Shown here: piece after piece, positions 19,758 to 30,228 of the stretch
Layout: the number at the start of each line of letters is the position of its first letter
Position numbering within the stretch: position 1 is the first letter of the stretch
From: Clostridia bacterium
GTDB lineage: Bacteria > Bacillota > Clostridia > Acetivibrionales > DSM-2933
Direction: 5' to 3'
Assembly: GCA_026418275.1 (NCBI GenBank)
Contig: JAOABQ010000074.1
Location: 62,001 to 126,000 of the forward strand
Length of the DNA stretch: 64,000 nt
Translations under genes and position numbers: made by a program
Notes under the pieces: model-generated
The model's input: only the letters and a program-made list of their open reading frames with translations
Told to the model about the DNA's origin: nothing
Databases searched by the model: none

Positions 19758-20380
19758 TTATTTCTAACGGTGCCATTACTAATTATTCCTTTTATTATAC
19801 CTATTTAAAAAGTGCATCCCTGGTTATTTGTTCCGATGGGGGAGCGCGCCATGCGAGAAAGTTTGGAATAAAACCCGATGTACTTTTAGGAGATTTTGAT
19901 TCAGTAGAAAAAGAAGACTTAAACTACTATAAAGGTTTAGGCGTTGAAATTGTAAAATATCAAAAGGAAAAAGATTTGACGGACACCGAAATTGCGGTAA
20001 ACCTCGCCCTGGAGAGAGGTTTTAAGTCAATTTTCCTCATTGGGTGTCTGGGGAGCCGATTTGACCATTCAATGGCGAATGTAATGCTTTTAAAAAGTAT
20101 GCTTCTAAAAGGTTGTGAGGCAAGAATCATCAATGAAAATAATGAAATTGCCTTAATTAAAGACCATATCACATTAAAAAGAGGCCATAATGAAAAAGTG
20201 ACCCTGATTCCCATTTCAGAAAAAGTTCAAGGTGTAACTACTAAGGGCTTATATTATTCTTTGGATAATGAGACATTGTTGATTGGTTCAACACGAGGGG
20301 TAAGCAATGAATTCATATCCGATCACGCAGAAATTTCAATTCAAGAGGGCCTGATGCTCGTAATAAAATCCAGAGATTAG
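19745..20380 (+). CDS. thiN: Thiamine pyrophosphokinase
   Basis: A 211-aa enzyme transferring pyrophosphate from ATP to thiamine. It shows 'CSDGGARHARKFGIKPD', 'LLGDFDS', 'KDLTDTEIAV' and 'GCLGSRFDHSMANV', the family pattern, and a C-terminal beta domain. It overlaps rpe and is the last gene of the run. No TPP riboswitch is seen. Confidence 0.93.
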   Translation: MYALIISNGAITNYSFYYTYLKSASLVICSDGGARHARKFGIKPDVLLGDFDSVEKEDLNYYKGLGVEIVKYQKEKDLTDTEIAVNLALERGFKSIFLIGCLGSRFDHSMANVMLLKSMLLKGCEARIINENNEIALIKDHITLKRGHNEKVTLIPISEKVQGVTTKGLYYSLDNETLLIGSTRGVSNEFISDHAEISIQEGLMLVIKSRD

Positions 20381-20633
20381 CATAAATGTGGAGATGCATT
20401 GTGCATCTGGCATAAATATTGACATGGAGCGAAAGATCTAGTAGAATTAAAATAACTATAACTATTCTATTACAAATTATTTCTTAACGTGTAAATCATT
20501 TTCTAAGATTTTTCCTGTTTTTGAAGTCGGTTAATTTCAGGTTGATTAAGGTTTATAACATGACGATATAAGATATATTGCCTTTATGATATCATATGGC
20601 GATAGTAAGCTATTGGTAGCGTATGGCAGCGTT

Positions 20634-20738
20634 TTATAGATAACGAAGTGTAAACATAGTAAATTCGAGAGATGAAATACCCGGTTTACTTAGGTGTCAG
20701 AAATCGAAATTTTACTTTTACAGGTCGTTAACTATAAC
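20634..20738 (+). repeat. Foldback repeat family 1, copy 3
   Basis: Ends are TTATAGATAACGAAGTGTAA and TTTTACAGGTCGTTAACTATAAC, near-complementary over ~35 nt. The centre includes GGTTTACTTAGGTGTCAGAAATC. It is the only structured feature in the 515-base gap 20381-20895; the rest shows no gene. Confidence 0.8.
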
Positions 20739-20895
20739 AGTACATGTGATAATTGTTATTGGATCGAACTTAACTTCTTTAGTTTTCCATAATGATCTTG
20801 GCAATTAAATATGCTGTACCTAAAAATAGCGTATATATTATAAAATCGAAATAATCATCACGGTTAATCCATTGTAGCGAAGAGGGGCAAAGATT

Positions 20896-21249
20896 ATGAA
20901 AAGAATTCTAATCGCGGATGATGCTGGGTTTATGAGAGCATCCTTAAAGATGCTTTTGGAAAAAAACGGATTTCAAGTCGTAGGTGAAGCTGAAAACGGT
21001 GCAGTCGCTGTAAAAAAATACAAGGAATTGAAACCGGATATTGTTACCATGGATATAACTATGCCTGAATTGGATGGGATCGGGGCGATAAAAATTATTA
21101 AACAGCTTGACCCTGATTGTAAGATTGTAGTTATTTCAGCCATGGGGCAGGAAGTGTTTGTTAGAGAAGCAGTACTTGCGGGTGCAAAAGGCTTTATTCT
21201 AAAGCCTTATCAAGAACCTCATCTACTTGAAACATTAAATAAATTATAA
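20896..21249 (+). CDS. cheY: CheY-type single-domain response regulator
   Basis: A 117-aa receiver with acidic pair Asp8-Asp9, phospho-acceptor Asp53 (TMDITMPELDG), Ser in VVISAMG and Lys in ILKPY. GAGGGG precedes the ATG. It opens the chemosensory cluster but is separated from cheA by a 346-base gap holding a repeat. The motif 'MDITMPELDGI' is typical of the CheY linked to class F/clostridial chemotaxis. Its output (motor or other) cannot be told from the sequence. Confidence 0.88.
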   Translation: MKRILIADDAGFMRASLKMLLEKNGFQVVGEAENGAVAVKKYKELKPDIVTMDITMPELDGIGAIKIIKQLDPDCKIVVISAMGQEVFVREAVLAGAKGFILKPYQEPHLLETLNKL

Positions 21250-21268
21250 CAATATTTATATAAATCTT

Positions 21269-21359
21269 GAAAATGATTTTGATGGATAAACTGAATTCTC
21301 ACTTTATTAAATCAAGGAAATTGAAGCGCGATGTAAAATCTTTATCGTATTCAATATAG
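21269..21359 (+). repeat. Dispersed repeat family 2, copy 2
   Basis: It aligns with 12008-12099 over its full length at roughly 80% identity by eye. Conserved blocks are GAAAATGATTTT, AAATCAAGGAA and TTGAAGCGCGATGTAAA. GATAAA and TTTATC keep part of the hairpin. It fills part of the 21250-21595 gap, where no gene is seen. Confidence 0.7.
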
Positions 21360-21595
21360 TTACATAAAAAAGCAATATTCTGTAAATCAATTCGCCAGTA
21401 AATGTTTTTGAAGATCGGGAACGTCTTTTCTTGTAGTATTTAAATCTGTAATTTGAAATATATACCTTCTAATATTTAAATGGAATCCCAAAGCTTACCA
21501 CGTTTTTTAAAACAAATCTGTTATATGGCTGGTATAAGGATAGGATATTAATTTAAGCATTCCTAAAGATTATATATGTATAGGAGAGGAAGAAT

Positions 21596-23695
21596 ATGCC
21601 GAATGATGCGAACAGAGAGCCCATGCTGGAAATGTTTATTTTTGAAACGGGACAATTGATCGAACAATTGGAACAGTCTGTTTTGGACAGTGAAAAGCTA
21701 AAAGGATCCGGTTCCTCCATTAATGAAATTTTTAGGATTATGCATACCATTAAAGGTTCTGCATCCATGATGCTTTATACAAATATAGCATCACTAGCCC
21801 ATGCCATGGAGGATTTATTCTACTATATAAGGGAGGAAAAACCTGAGGAAATCGATTATTCCAAACTTACAGATATTGTTCTAAACGGGATTGATTTTAT
21901 AAAAAATGAGATTTTAAAGATTGAAAGTAAGAACCAGTGTGATGGTGATCCTGCAGGGCTGATAGAATGCATCCAGGAATTTTTAATTTCCTTGAAATCC
22001 AATGCATTGCCTAATCATTCCCCGGAAGAAGATCATTCCTTAAAAAAGAGGCATGAATCCAAACAGAAATTTTATATAAGCTCTTGCCAAAAGAATGAAC
22101 GTATGGAGGAAAAAAAGAACCACTATGAGGCCACGGTCTTTTTTGAAGATGGCTGTGAGATGGAGCATGTGAGAGCATTTTCAGTGATTCACAGTCTAAA
22201 GGAAATTTCTGAAGTAACCGGATTTTTGCCTGACGATGTCATGGAAAGTGATAAGAGTATAGATGTGATCAGAAGGGATGGATTTAAGCTTTATTTTAAT
22301 ACGGAGAAACCCTTTGAAGAAGTGAGAGCATTTTTGGCAGAGACTCCCTTTTTAAAAGAGATGATTCTTGACCTCTTTGAAGAAAAGAGAGAAGAGAAAC
22401 CAAGGCAAAAAGGAAAAATCAATATCAATTTGGATTTACCTTTGGAGGAACCTGCTGTGTTAGGGAATTCTGAACAAAAGCCCGAGCATCTTAAAGAGAT
22501 GCCGCAGGAGAAAGAAAAAACTCTTGTTTCTTCCGGGGCAAGACAAAGTATCATCAGTGTAAATGTTGAAAAGCTGGACAAGCTGATGGACTTGGTTGGG
22601 GAATTAATCATATCCGAAGCAATGGTTACCAGAAACCCGGACTTAGACGGGCTGGAACTTGAGAACTTTGGAAAGGCCGCAAGACAATTAAGGAAAATTA
22701 CCAATGAACTTCAGGATGTAGTGATGTCTGTACGGATGGTTTCCTTGTATGTAACATTTCAAAAAATGAACCGGCTGGTAAGGGATATGAGCCGAAAGTT
22801 AAAAAAGTTAGTTGAATTGGAAATGATCGGTGAAGAAACCGAAGTAGATAAAAACATTATAGAACATATTTCAGATCCATTGATGCATTTAATCAGAAAT
22901 TCCATTGACCATGGAATCGAAAGCTTGGAGGAAAGAAGAAAAGCAGGCAAGAACGAAAAAGGAAAAATCACTTTGGAGGCAAAAAGTGAGGGTGGAGATG
23001 TTTGGATCATCATAAAGGACGACGGTAAGGGGTTGGATAAGGAAAAAATCCTTAATAAAGCCCTGGCAAATGGGCTTATTAATAAAGCTGTCAATGAACT
23101 AACCGATAAGGAGATTTACTCTTTTATATTCCTGCCGGGATTTTCAACCAAAGAAAACGTTTCGGAATTTTCCGGACGAGGTGTTGGTATGGACGTAGTA
23201 GTAAAGAATATTGAAAAAATCGGCGGTAACGTACTTATCGACAGCAAGCCAGGTGTCGGTACTATCATCTCCATTAAGATACCCCTGACACTTGCCATTA
23301 TTAACGGGATGACAATCAAGGTAGGAAATTCCAGCTATACGGTTCCAACTACCTGCATTAAAGAATCATTCAGGATCAAAGAGGAAGATGTAATTACCGA
23401 TCCGGATGGAAATGAGATGATTATGGTAAGGGGGGAGTGTTATCCTATTTTAAAGCTTTACGAAAGGTATAGGGTCAATACCGACGTAATAAAGGTCCAG
23501 GAGGGAATTATTATGATGGTTGAAAGTGACTCCAAGACCCTGTGTATTTTCGCGGACAGGCTGTTGGGGGAACAGCAGGTGGTTGTAAAAAGCCTGCCCG
23601 GTTATATTAAAAGAGTGCAAGGAATTGCAGGTTGTACCATCTTAGGTGATGGAAGCATTAGTCTTATTCTGGATATTGCAGGACTCATAAAATGA
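21596..23695 (+). CDS. cheA: Chemotaxis histidine kinase CheA
   Basis: A 699-aa kinase. P1 has the phospho-accepting His50 in IMHTIKGSASMM. A ~200-residue linker/P2 region follows. Dimerisation (P3) begins near residue 320 ('SVNVEKLDKLMDLVGELI'), the ATPase (P4) has 'HLIRNSIDHGIES', 'DDGKGLD' and 'GRGVGMDVV', and the last ~140 residues are a CheW-like P5. AGGAGAGGA precedes the ATG. It heads the mcp-cheW-mcp-cheR-cheB series and should receive input from both receptors. Confidence 0.95.
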   Translation: MPNDANREPMLEMFIFETGQLIEQLEQSVLDSEKLKGSGSSINEIFRIMHTIKGSASMMLYTNIASLAHAMEDLFYYIREEKPEEIDYSKLTDIVLNGIDFIKNEILKIESKNQCDGDPAGLIECIQEFLISLKSNALPNHSPEEDHSLKKRHESKQKFYISSCQKNERMEEKKNHYEATVFFEDGCEMEHVRAFSVIHSLKEISEVTGFLPDDVMESDKSIDVIRRDGFKLYFNTEKPFEEVRAFLAETPFLKEMILDLFEEKREEKPRQKGKININLDLPLEEPAVLGNSEQKPEHLKEMPQEKEKTLVSSGARQSIISVNVEKLDKLMDLVGELIISEAMVTRNPDLDGLELENFGKAARQLRKITNELQDVVMSVRMVSLYVTFQKMNRLVRDMSRKLKKLVELEMIGEETEVDKNIIEHISDPLMHLIRNSIDHGIESLEERRKAGKNEKGKITLEAKSEGGDVWIIIKDDGKGLDKEKILNKALANGLINKAVNELTDKEIYSFIFLPGFSTKENVSEFSGRGVGMDVVVKNIEKIGGNVLIDSKPGVGTIISIKIPLTLAIINGMTIKVGNSSYTVPTTCIKESFRIKEEDVITDPDGNEMIMVRGECYPILKLYERYRVNTDVIKVQEGIIMMVESDSKTLCIFADRLLGEQQVVVKSLPGYIKRVQGIAGCTILGDGSISLILDIAGLIK

Positions 23696-23839
23696 GAAGA
23701 TATCAATCTAGACTATAGAAGATAAATTGACATACTTTTTTAATTCTGTCTTAAAGTGAACTTGGCTATAAATAAAGCAATCAGTCATTCAAAAAATATG
23801 GCAATAAACAGAAAATAGATTGTATAAGGAGCGGTAAAG

Positions 23840-25984
23840 ATGAAAAAACTATCGGATTTGAAAATTGGAGTTAAACTCCTTGCGGGATTTATGGCAGTAG
23901 CTATGATAGCGGTGTTTATCGGAATAGTCGGATATAAAGGTATCATCAAAATTAAAAGTGATGAAAGTGAAATATCACACAGGCAGCTTCCAGGAGTGCA
24001 AGCTTTACTCACCGTTAGTGAAGCCCAGGCTGCTGTAAAAGCGGCTGAAAGAACCTTACTCAATAGAATGCTCACAAAGGAGCGTAGGGTGCACGAATAC
24101 GAACAAACCAATAGGGCTTTTAAACGGGCGGAAGACGCGGAAAAGGCTTACGAAAGTATATTTAATAAGGATGAACAATGGAAAAAGTTCAAAGAATCAT
24201 GGAGTGTCTGGAAAAGTGACAACGATACATTTGTTAGTTTGTGCAAAGAACTGGACGAACTTCCGGTGGAGAATTTGGAAGCAGTGAAAAAAATGTTTGA
24301 GAAACTGGATAATCAGTCGCTGGAAGTAACATCGAAATCCTATAAAGCTGCAAAAACTGCATTGGACGAAATAATAGCCGTGAAATCACAGGAGGTCATT
24401 GGGATTAGTGAAGGTGCGGAAAGGACCGGAGACAGTGCAAAACTCTCTCTCGTAATTGCATTGGTTATCGGTGTCCTCATGGCGGTGGCTTTGGGTATCA
24501 TTTTAAGTATTTCCATTAGCAGGCCGATTAAAAAAATGGTACTGGCTGCCGATCAAATTGCCTTAGGGGATGTGGATGTGCGCATAAAAGCAACGACAAA
24601 GGATGAAGTCGGCAGTTTAATGGAGGCTTTTGCATCAATGGCAGATAATATTCGCAGTCAGACAACCGTTATGGAACGGATTGCGCTGGGTGACTTAACC
24701 GTAGAGATAAAGGAAAAATCCGAAAAAGATATCCTTTCAAAGAGTATGAAAACCCTTATAGAAACACAGCGGAAAATTATTGCGGAAACTGAATTCCTTA
24801 CAAAAGCGGCTATTGAGGGGCGGTTGGATGTACGTGGAAATGAGGAGAATTTCAAAGGAGATTACAAAAACATCATTCGAGGTGTTAATAGAACCTTGGA
24901 TGCTGTAGTTGAACCTTTGAAGGAATCAGCCGATGTCTTGCAGGAATTGGCAAAAGGAAATTTGCTTATAAAGGTTGAGGGAGATTATAAAGGAGATTTT
25001 TCAGATATTAAAAATTCGCTTAATTTTACAATCGATAGGTTAAATCACATTCTGTTTGAGATAGATACGGCGGCTGAACAGGTTGCTACGGGATCAAGAC
25101 ATGTGTCCGAATCAAGTCAGGTATTATCCAGCGGCTCATCCGAACAGGCCAGCGCAATTGAAGAAATAACTGCTTCGATGACTCAAATTGCTTCTCAGAC
25201 CAAACAAAATGCGCTCAGTGCAAATGAGGCAAATGAGCTTGCTGTTACAGCGAAAAATGAGGCAATCAGTGGAAATACCCAAATGAAGGACATGCTCAAA
25301 TCCATGGAAACAATTAATGAGGCATCTTCCAATATATCCAAAATCATAAAAGTAATAGACGAGATTGCATTTCAGACCAATATTTTGGCACTCAATGCTG
25401 CAGTAGAGGCAGCGAGGGCGGGTCAATACGGCAAAGGCTTTGCAGTTGTGGCCGAAGAAGTCAGGAATTTGGCGGCAAGAAGTGCAAATGCGGCAAAAGA
25501 AACAACGATGCTGATTGAAGGAACGATAAAACGGGTGGAAGCAGGCACCAAAATTGCCAATGAAACTGCGGGGGCACTGGATAGTATTGTTCATAGGATT
25601 ACGAAAGCTGCTGAAATTGTTGAGGAAATTTCCAGAGCATCAAATGAACAAGCGACTGGTATTACACAGGTCAATGTGGCGATATCTCAAGTTTCTCAAG
25701 TTACCCAGACAAATTCCGCTACTGCAGAAGAAAGTGCTGCGGCAAGTGAAGAATTATCAAGTCATGCTGACATGCTGAAAGATATGGTAAAAAAGTTTAA
25801 GCTGAAAAGGGCTGATTCAGTAAGCAATAAATTGAACGAATTAGATCCTGGGGTTGCAAGGATGCTTGAGGAGTTTTCCAGAAAGAAGGGGCATGGATGG
25901 AATAACAATAAAGCGCAAAAAGGAAATGAATTACGTTCAAATGTGCAAATAAACCTAAGTGATACGGATTTTGGGAAATACTAA
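23840..25984 (+). CDS. Methyl-accepting chemotaxis protein, four-helix-bundle sensor
   Basis: A 714-aa receptor. Membrane helices are at ~13-33 and ~197-219, bracketing a Glu/Lys/Ala-rich helical sensor of the 4HB_MCP type. One classic HAMP follows, then two HAMP-like repeats ([26 protein letters not shown]). The signalling hairpin has '[21 protein letters not shown]'. The chain ends in [11 protein letters not shown], a tail shared with the second receptor. GGAGCGG precedes the ATG. Confidence 0.94.
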   Translation: MKKLSDLKIGVKLLAGFMAVAMIAVFIGIVGYKGIIKIKSDESEISHRQLPGVQALLTVSEAQAAVKAAERTLLNRMLTKERRVHEYEQTNRAFKRAEDAEKAYESIFNKDEQWKKFKESWSVWKSDNDTFVSLCKELDELPVENLEAVKKMFEKLDNQSLEVTSKSYKAAKTALDEIIAVKSQEVIGISEGAERTGDSAKLSLVIALVIGVLMAVALGIILSISISRPIKKMVLAADQIALGDVDVRIKATTKDEVGSLMEAFASMADNIRSQTTVMERIALGDLTVEIKEKSEKDILSKSMKTLIETQRKIIAETEFLTKAAIEGRLDVRGNEENFKGDYKNIIRGVNRTLDAVVEPLKESADVLQELAKGNLLIKVEGDYKGDFSDIKNSLNFTIDRLNHILFEIDTAAEQVATGSRHVSESSQVLSSGSSEQASAIEEITASMTQIASQTKQNALSANEANELAVTAKNEAISGNTQMKDMLKSMETINEASSNISKIIKVIDEIAFQTNILALNAAVEAARAGQYGKGFAVVAEEVRNLAARSANAAKETTMLIEGTIKRVEAGTKIANETAGALDSIVHRITKAAEIVEEISRASNEQATGITQVNVAISQVSQVTQTNSATAEESAAASEELSSHADMLKDMVKKFKLKRADSVSNKLNELDPGVARMLEEFSRKKGHGWNNNKAQKGNELRSNVQINLSDTDFGKY

Positions 25985-26031
25985 AAATGATTATTTAAGG
26001 TAAGTTAAAGACAAAAGGAGGATTTATCAAA

Positions 26032-26526
26032 ATGGCGGAATTATTTGATGAACTAAATGCATTGGTAGAAGATACACAGAAAGGAAAGTTTCTGACATTT
26101 ACACTGGGCAGAGAGGATTATGGAATAGAAATTAAATATGTAACTGAGATCATTGGAATGCAGCCTATTACAGAGGTTCCCGAACTGCCTGGCTATATTA
26201 AGGGTATCATTAACTTAAGGGGTAAGATTATTCCTGTTATGGATGTTAGGCTAAGGTTCAAAAAGGATCCGAGGGAATATGATGACAGGACGTGCATTGT
26301 TGTAGTAGATATCCGTGATATATCCATTGGACTCATTGTGGACCGGGTTTTGGAAGTGATATCCATTCCGGAGGATGAAGTAGTGCCTCCGCCTCAGTTT
26401 GAGAGAACGGTCAACAATAAGTATATCAAGGGAATTGGCAAGGTTGGGGAAGATGTGAAGCTTCTTTTGGATTGTGATAAAATTTTAAATGAGGAGGAAA
26501 TGGATGCTTTGACCGAGATCAAGTAA
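26032..26526 (+). CDS. cheW: Chemotaxis coupling protein CheW
   Basis: A 164-aa adaptor linking receptors to CheA. The SH3-like fold is seen in 'FTLGREDYGIEIKYVTEII', 'ELPGYIKGIINLRGKIIPVMD' and 'IGLIVDRVLEV'. AAAGGAGG lies upstream of the ATG. The gene is placed between the two receptor genes. Confidence 0.96.
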   Translation: MAELFDELNALVEDTQKGKFLTFTLGREDYGIEIKYVTEIIGMQPITEVPELPGYIKGIINLRGKIIPVMDVRLRFKKDPREYDDRTCIVVVDIRDISIGLIVDRVLEVISIPEDEVVPPPQFERTVNNKYIKGIGKVGEDVKLLLDCDKILNEEEMDALTEIK

Positions 26527-26725
26527 ATTTAAATCCATCTTTGGCGGCAGTAATCGTTTTCATTAGAAAAACAGCATCAATAATTCTGTGACAAGTGCTT
26601 TTTAGGGGATGTCTCGTAAACCATTTACGCAAATTAGTAATCACGAAATGATAAAGTAATCGTCTGGTTTGAAAGGAATCCGGTTTCGGTGTGGAAGGAA
26701 AAAACTAAAAAGGACGTGATTTTTT

Positions 26726-29272
26726 ATGAAAATGTTTTTTATGGGCAGTATCCGGAATAAGATGGTACTCTTTATCACCCTCATATTGCTTGTTGTTTGC
26801 ATTGGATTAAGTACGACGTCTTATTATATTGCATCCGGTTCACTAAAAGACAACGTCGATGAATCTTTGGTCAACATTGCGGAAGAAGCTTCAAAAGTGG
26901 TTGAATCACGTATTAATGAGCAGCTCTCATCACTTGAAGCTGTTGCATTTCAAAATTCCCTTATCAAGGATAAAAACATCCCGCTGGAAACGAAAGTTAA
27001 GTCTTTAAACCAGGAAAAGGATAGAATGGGTTATATCATGATGGCTATCACCGATAAAAGCGGCAAATCACTTTCAACCAATGGAAAGGCCAGCAATATT
27101 AGTGATAGGGAATACTTTAAGAAAGCGATTGCGGGAACGCGGGCAATTTCCGACCCTATCGTCAGCAAAGAGGATAAATCCGTTGTTATTGCATATGCAG
27201 TTCCAATCAAGTCCGAAGGTGAAGTTATAGGAACTATAGTTGCACTAAGGGACGGAAATGAATTGAGTAGTATTACAAACGGTATAACCTTCGGCAATTC
27301 GGGAAAGGCGTTCATGCTAAACCAAAAAGGGACTACCATTGCACACAGCAACAGGGACCTGGTCATCAACATGGACAATGATTTTGAAAATGTCAAACAA
27401 GACCCGATGCTTGAACCTCTTGTTAAGCTGGAAAAACAAATGGTGGAAGGAAAAACCGGAAGCGGGGAATACAGCTATAACGGAACTGTGAAATACCTTG
27501 GATTTTCACCCATTAAAAGCACCGGCTGGTCCATTGCGGTAGCTGCACCCAAATCGGAAGTGTTTGCCGGGTTAAACAAGCTAAAAACAATTGTTGTTGT
27601 TTTGTCCCTGATTATATTGTTATTGAGTGCCGCTTTGGTTTTCTTTATTGCCAACCGGATATCCAATCCGATTAAAATTGCGGTTGCGCATTTAAAAGAA
27701 ATAGCAAAGGGTGATCTCAGTAAGAATGTTCCTTCTAAGTTTTTAAGTTACCGGGATGAAGTAGGTCAGCTTGCCCATTCGGTGAATGAAATTTTAGATA
27801 GCCAAAAATCACAGGCGGACAACGCAAAAAGAATTGCCAATGGACAGTTGGATATTGAAGTCACAGTGAGATCTGAGCATGACATTTTAGCGAAAAGTAT
27901 GAAACAGGTTGTGGAAACGCTGCGGAACCTTGTTGAAGAAACAAATAAACTTACAAAGGCGGCTGTTGAAGGTAGACTGAATACCCGTGGTGATGGAGAT
28001 AAATTTAACGGTGGATACAAGGAAATTATTAATGGGTTGAATAATACCCTGAACGCTGTTATTGAGCCTGTAAAAGAGGCAGCAGATGTATTGAAGGAAG
28101 TGGCCGAAGGGAATTTAAATGTAAAAGTAAAGGGAGACTATAAAGGTGACCATGCGGAAATCAAAGAGGCTCTCAATTCCACCATCGAAAGTCTGCTTAG
28201 GTATATTAACGATATATCCGGAGTTTTAAACAGAATGTCCGAAGGAAACCTGGATACAGAGATAAGCGGAGATTATAAAGGTGATTTTATAGAGATTAAA
28301 GACGCCATCAATAAAATCATAAAATCCCTTAATAAGGTACTTGGGGAAATCAATGAAGCTGCCGAACAAGTGGCAACCGGAGCTAGGCAGGTTTCCGATT
28401 CAAGCCAGGTATTATCTCAGGGGTCTACTGAACAAGCAAGCTCCATTGAAGAAATTACCTCATCCATGACAGAGGTTGCTTCACAAACCAAGCAGAACGC
28501 GATCAATGCGAACCAGGCTAACGAATTGGCAGAAACAGCCAAGAATGCTGCAGTACAAGGGAATGTCCAAATGAGGGAAATGCTCAAGTCCATGGAAGGC
28601 ATTAATGAAGCTTCTTCCAATATATCAAAAATTATTAAAGTGATTGATGAAATTGCTTTCCAAACCAATATACTGGCACTCAATGCTGCAGTCGAAGCTG
28701 CAAGGGCAGGTCAATACGGAAAAGGGTTCGCGGTAGTTGCCGAGGAAGTTAGAAACCTTGCTGCAAGAAGTGCGAATGCAGCCAAAGAGACTACAATGCT
28801 CATAGAAGGGTCCGTCAAAAAGGTTGAGGTAGGTACAAAAATTGCCAATGATACGGCAGGTGCTTTGGAAAGCATAGTAAGCAGCGTTACAAGAGCGGCT
28901 GAAATTGTAGGAGATATAGCCAATGCTTCCAATGAGCAGGCAACAGGTATTGCACAGGTAAATGTGGCAATATCCCAGGTTTCACAGGTAACGCAGACCA
29001 ATTCAGCGACTGCCGAGGAGAGTGCTGCTGCAAGTGAAGAGTTATCCAGTCAGGCAGAAGTGCTTAAGGAAATGGTAAACAGGTTTAGGCTGAAAAAAAA
29101 TGATATTTCCATGAAAAGTATGGATGGCCTTGACCCTGACATTCTAAAGATGGTGGAAAAGATAACAAAAAAGAAACAGGAAGGGTATGACAAAAGAAGA
29201 GGCACAGGTGAGTCCCACTCTGCTTCAAGGGTTAAAATCAATTTAAACGATATGGATTTCGGAAAATATTAA
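26726..29272 (+). CDS. Methyl-accepting chemotaxis protein, dCache-type sensor
   Basis: An 848-aa receptor. Membrane helices at ~12-32 and ~289-311 enclose a ~255-residue extracellular sensor with the Cache pattern '[19 protein letters not shown]' and '[18 protein letters not shown]'. HAMP and three further HAMP-like repeats ([30 protein letters not shown]) lead to a signalling domain almost identical to that of the first receptor. It ends [11 protein letters not shown]. The near-identical cytoplasmic parts indicate duplication with sensor exchange. Confidence 0.94.
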   Translation: MKMFFMGSIRNKMVLFITLILLVVCIGLSTTSYYIASGSLKDNVDESLVNIAEEASKVVESRINEQLSSLEAVAFQNSLIKDKNIPLETKVKSLNQEKDRMGYIMMAITDKSGKSLSTNGKASNISDREYFKKAIAGTRAISDPIVSKEDKSVVIAYAVPIKSEGEVIGTIVALRDGNELSSITNGITFGNSGKAFMLNQKGTTIAHSNRDLVINMDNDFENVKQDPMLEPLVKLEKQMVEGKTGSGEYSYNGTVKYLGFSPIKSTGWSIAVAAPKSEVFAGLNKLKTIVVVLSLIILLLSAALVFFIANRISNPIKIAVAHLKEIAKGDLSKNVPSKFLSYRDEVGQLAHSVNEILDSQKSQADNAKRIANGQLDIEVTVRSEHDILAKSMKQVVETLRNLVEETNKLTKAAVEGRLNTRGDGDKFNGGYKEIINGLNNTLNAVIEPVKEAADVLKEVAEGNLNVKVKGDYKGDHAEIKEALNSTIESLLRYINDISGVLNRMSEGNLDTEISGDYKGDFIEIKDAINKIIKSLNKVLGEINEAAEQVATGARQVSDSSQVLSQGSTEQASSIEEITSSMTEVASQTKQNAINANQANELAETAKNAAVQGNVQMREMLKSMEGINEASSNISKIIKVIDEIAFQTNILALNAAVEAARAGQYGKGFAVVAEEVRNLAARSANAAKETTMLIEGSVKKVEVGTKIANDTAGALESIVSSVTRAAEIVGDIANASNEQATGIAQVNVAISQVSQVTQTNSATAEESAAASEELSSQAEVLKEMVNRFRLKKNDISMKSMDGLDPDILKMVEKITKKKQEGYDKRRGTGESHSASRVKINLNDMDFGKY

Positions 29273-29293
29273 TAAACACATACTCTTTTACTA

Positions 29294-29334
29294 AATCGCG
29301 ATAATGATTCGAGAACGGAATCATTATCGCGATT
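29294..29334 (+). repeat. Perfect 17-bp intergenic hairpin
   Basis: AATCGCGATAATGATTC, loop GAGAACG, then the exact complement. No T-tract follows, so a role as terminator is uncertain. It lies between the second receptor and cheR and may moderate read-through or mRNA decay. Confidence 0.7.
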
Positions 29335-29403
29335 CAATCGACTCGAAGGGTTTTGAAGCAGGAAAAACAAAGGATGTAAAAAAGTATTTTACAGGTGAAA
29401 ATG

Positions 29404-30222
29404 ATGATTGATATTTCTGAGAAGGAATTTAAAAGGATTGCTGATTATATAAAAACCAATTATGGAATCAATCTCAAAACAGAAAAAAAGTCATTGGTTG
29501 TCGGGAGATTGCAGAATGTATTGATACAAAACAACTTTAAAAGTTTCGCAGAATATATTGATTTCGTCATTTCGGATAAATCCGGAGACGCAGTAGTTAC
29601 CTTTATCAACAAGCTTACAACAAACCATACTTTTTTTATGCGAGAGTCCCAGCACTTCAATTATTTTAGGGACCGGGTGCTGCCTTATCTGGAATCCATG
29701 CAAAAACGGCAAAAAGATCTTAGAATATGGAGTGCCGGGTGTTCAACAGGCGAAGAACCTTATACCCTGGCAATGATTATTTCGGACTATTTTGGTGCGG
29801 AAAAAATGTGGTGGGATTCCAAAATATTAGCCACCGATATATCAACAAAGGTATTGGAGACCGCAATAAAAGGTATCTATCCCAGTGAGAATCTGGATTC
29901 ACTACCGATATATTGGAAGACGAATTACTTTCAAACGGTAGATACTGAGAACAGTATGGTTGCGGATAAAATTAAAAATGAAGTCATTTTCAGAAGGTTT
30001 AATTTAATGAATGAAATATTTCCTTTTAAAAAGAAATTTCATGTGATTTTTTGCAGGAATGTAATGATTTATTTTGATAATGAAACAAAAAGGAACCTGA
30101 TCAATAAGTTTTATGAGTTTACAGAGCCAGGGGGTTACCTTTTTATAGGGCATTCCGAGTCGATTAACCGGGATGAATCAAAGTATAAATACGTTAATCC
30201 TGCTGTGTACAGAAAGGAATAG
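29404..30222 (+). CDS. cheR: Chemoreceptor glutamate methyltransferase CheR
   Basis: A ~272-aa enzyme methylating receptor glutamates with SAM. It has the helical N-domain and the SAM site 'WSAGCSTGEEPYTLAM', plus 'ILATDISTKVLE' and 'VIFCRNVMIYFD'. Three starts are possible (GTG 29395, ATG 29401, ATG 29404); AGGTGA at 29393-29398 best fits ATG 29404. It is followed six bases later by cheB. Confidence 0.95.
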   Translation: MIDISEKEFKRIADYIKTNYGINLKTEKKSLVVGRLQNVLIQNNFKSFAEYIDFVISDKSGDAVVTFINKLTTNHTFFMRESQHFNYFRDRVLPYLESMQKRQKDLRIWSAGCSTGEEPYTLAMIISDYFGAEKMWWDSKILATDISTKVLETAIKGIYPSENLDSLPIYWKTNYFQTVDTENSMVADKIKNEVIFRRFNLMNEIFPFKKKFHVIFCRNVMIYFDNETKRNLINKFYEFTEPGGYLFIGHSESINRDESKYKYVNPAVYRKE

Positions 30223-30228
30223 ATCAAA

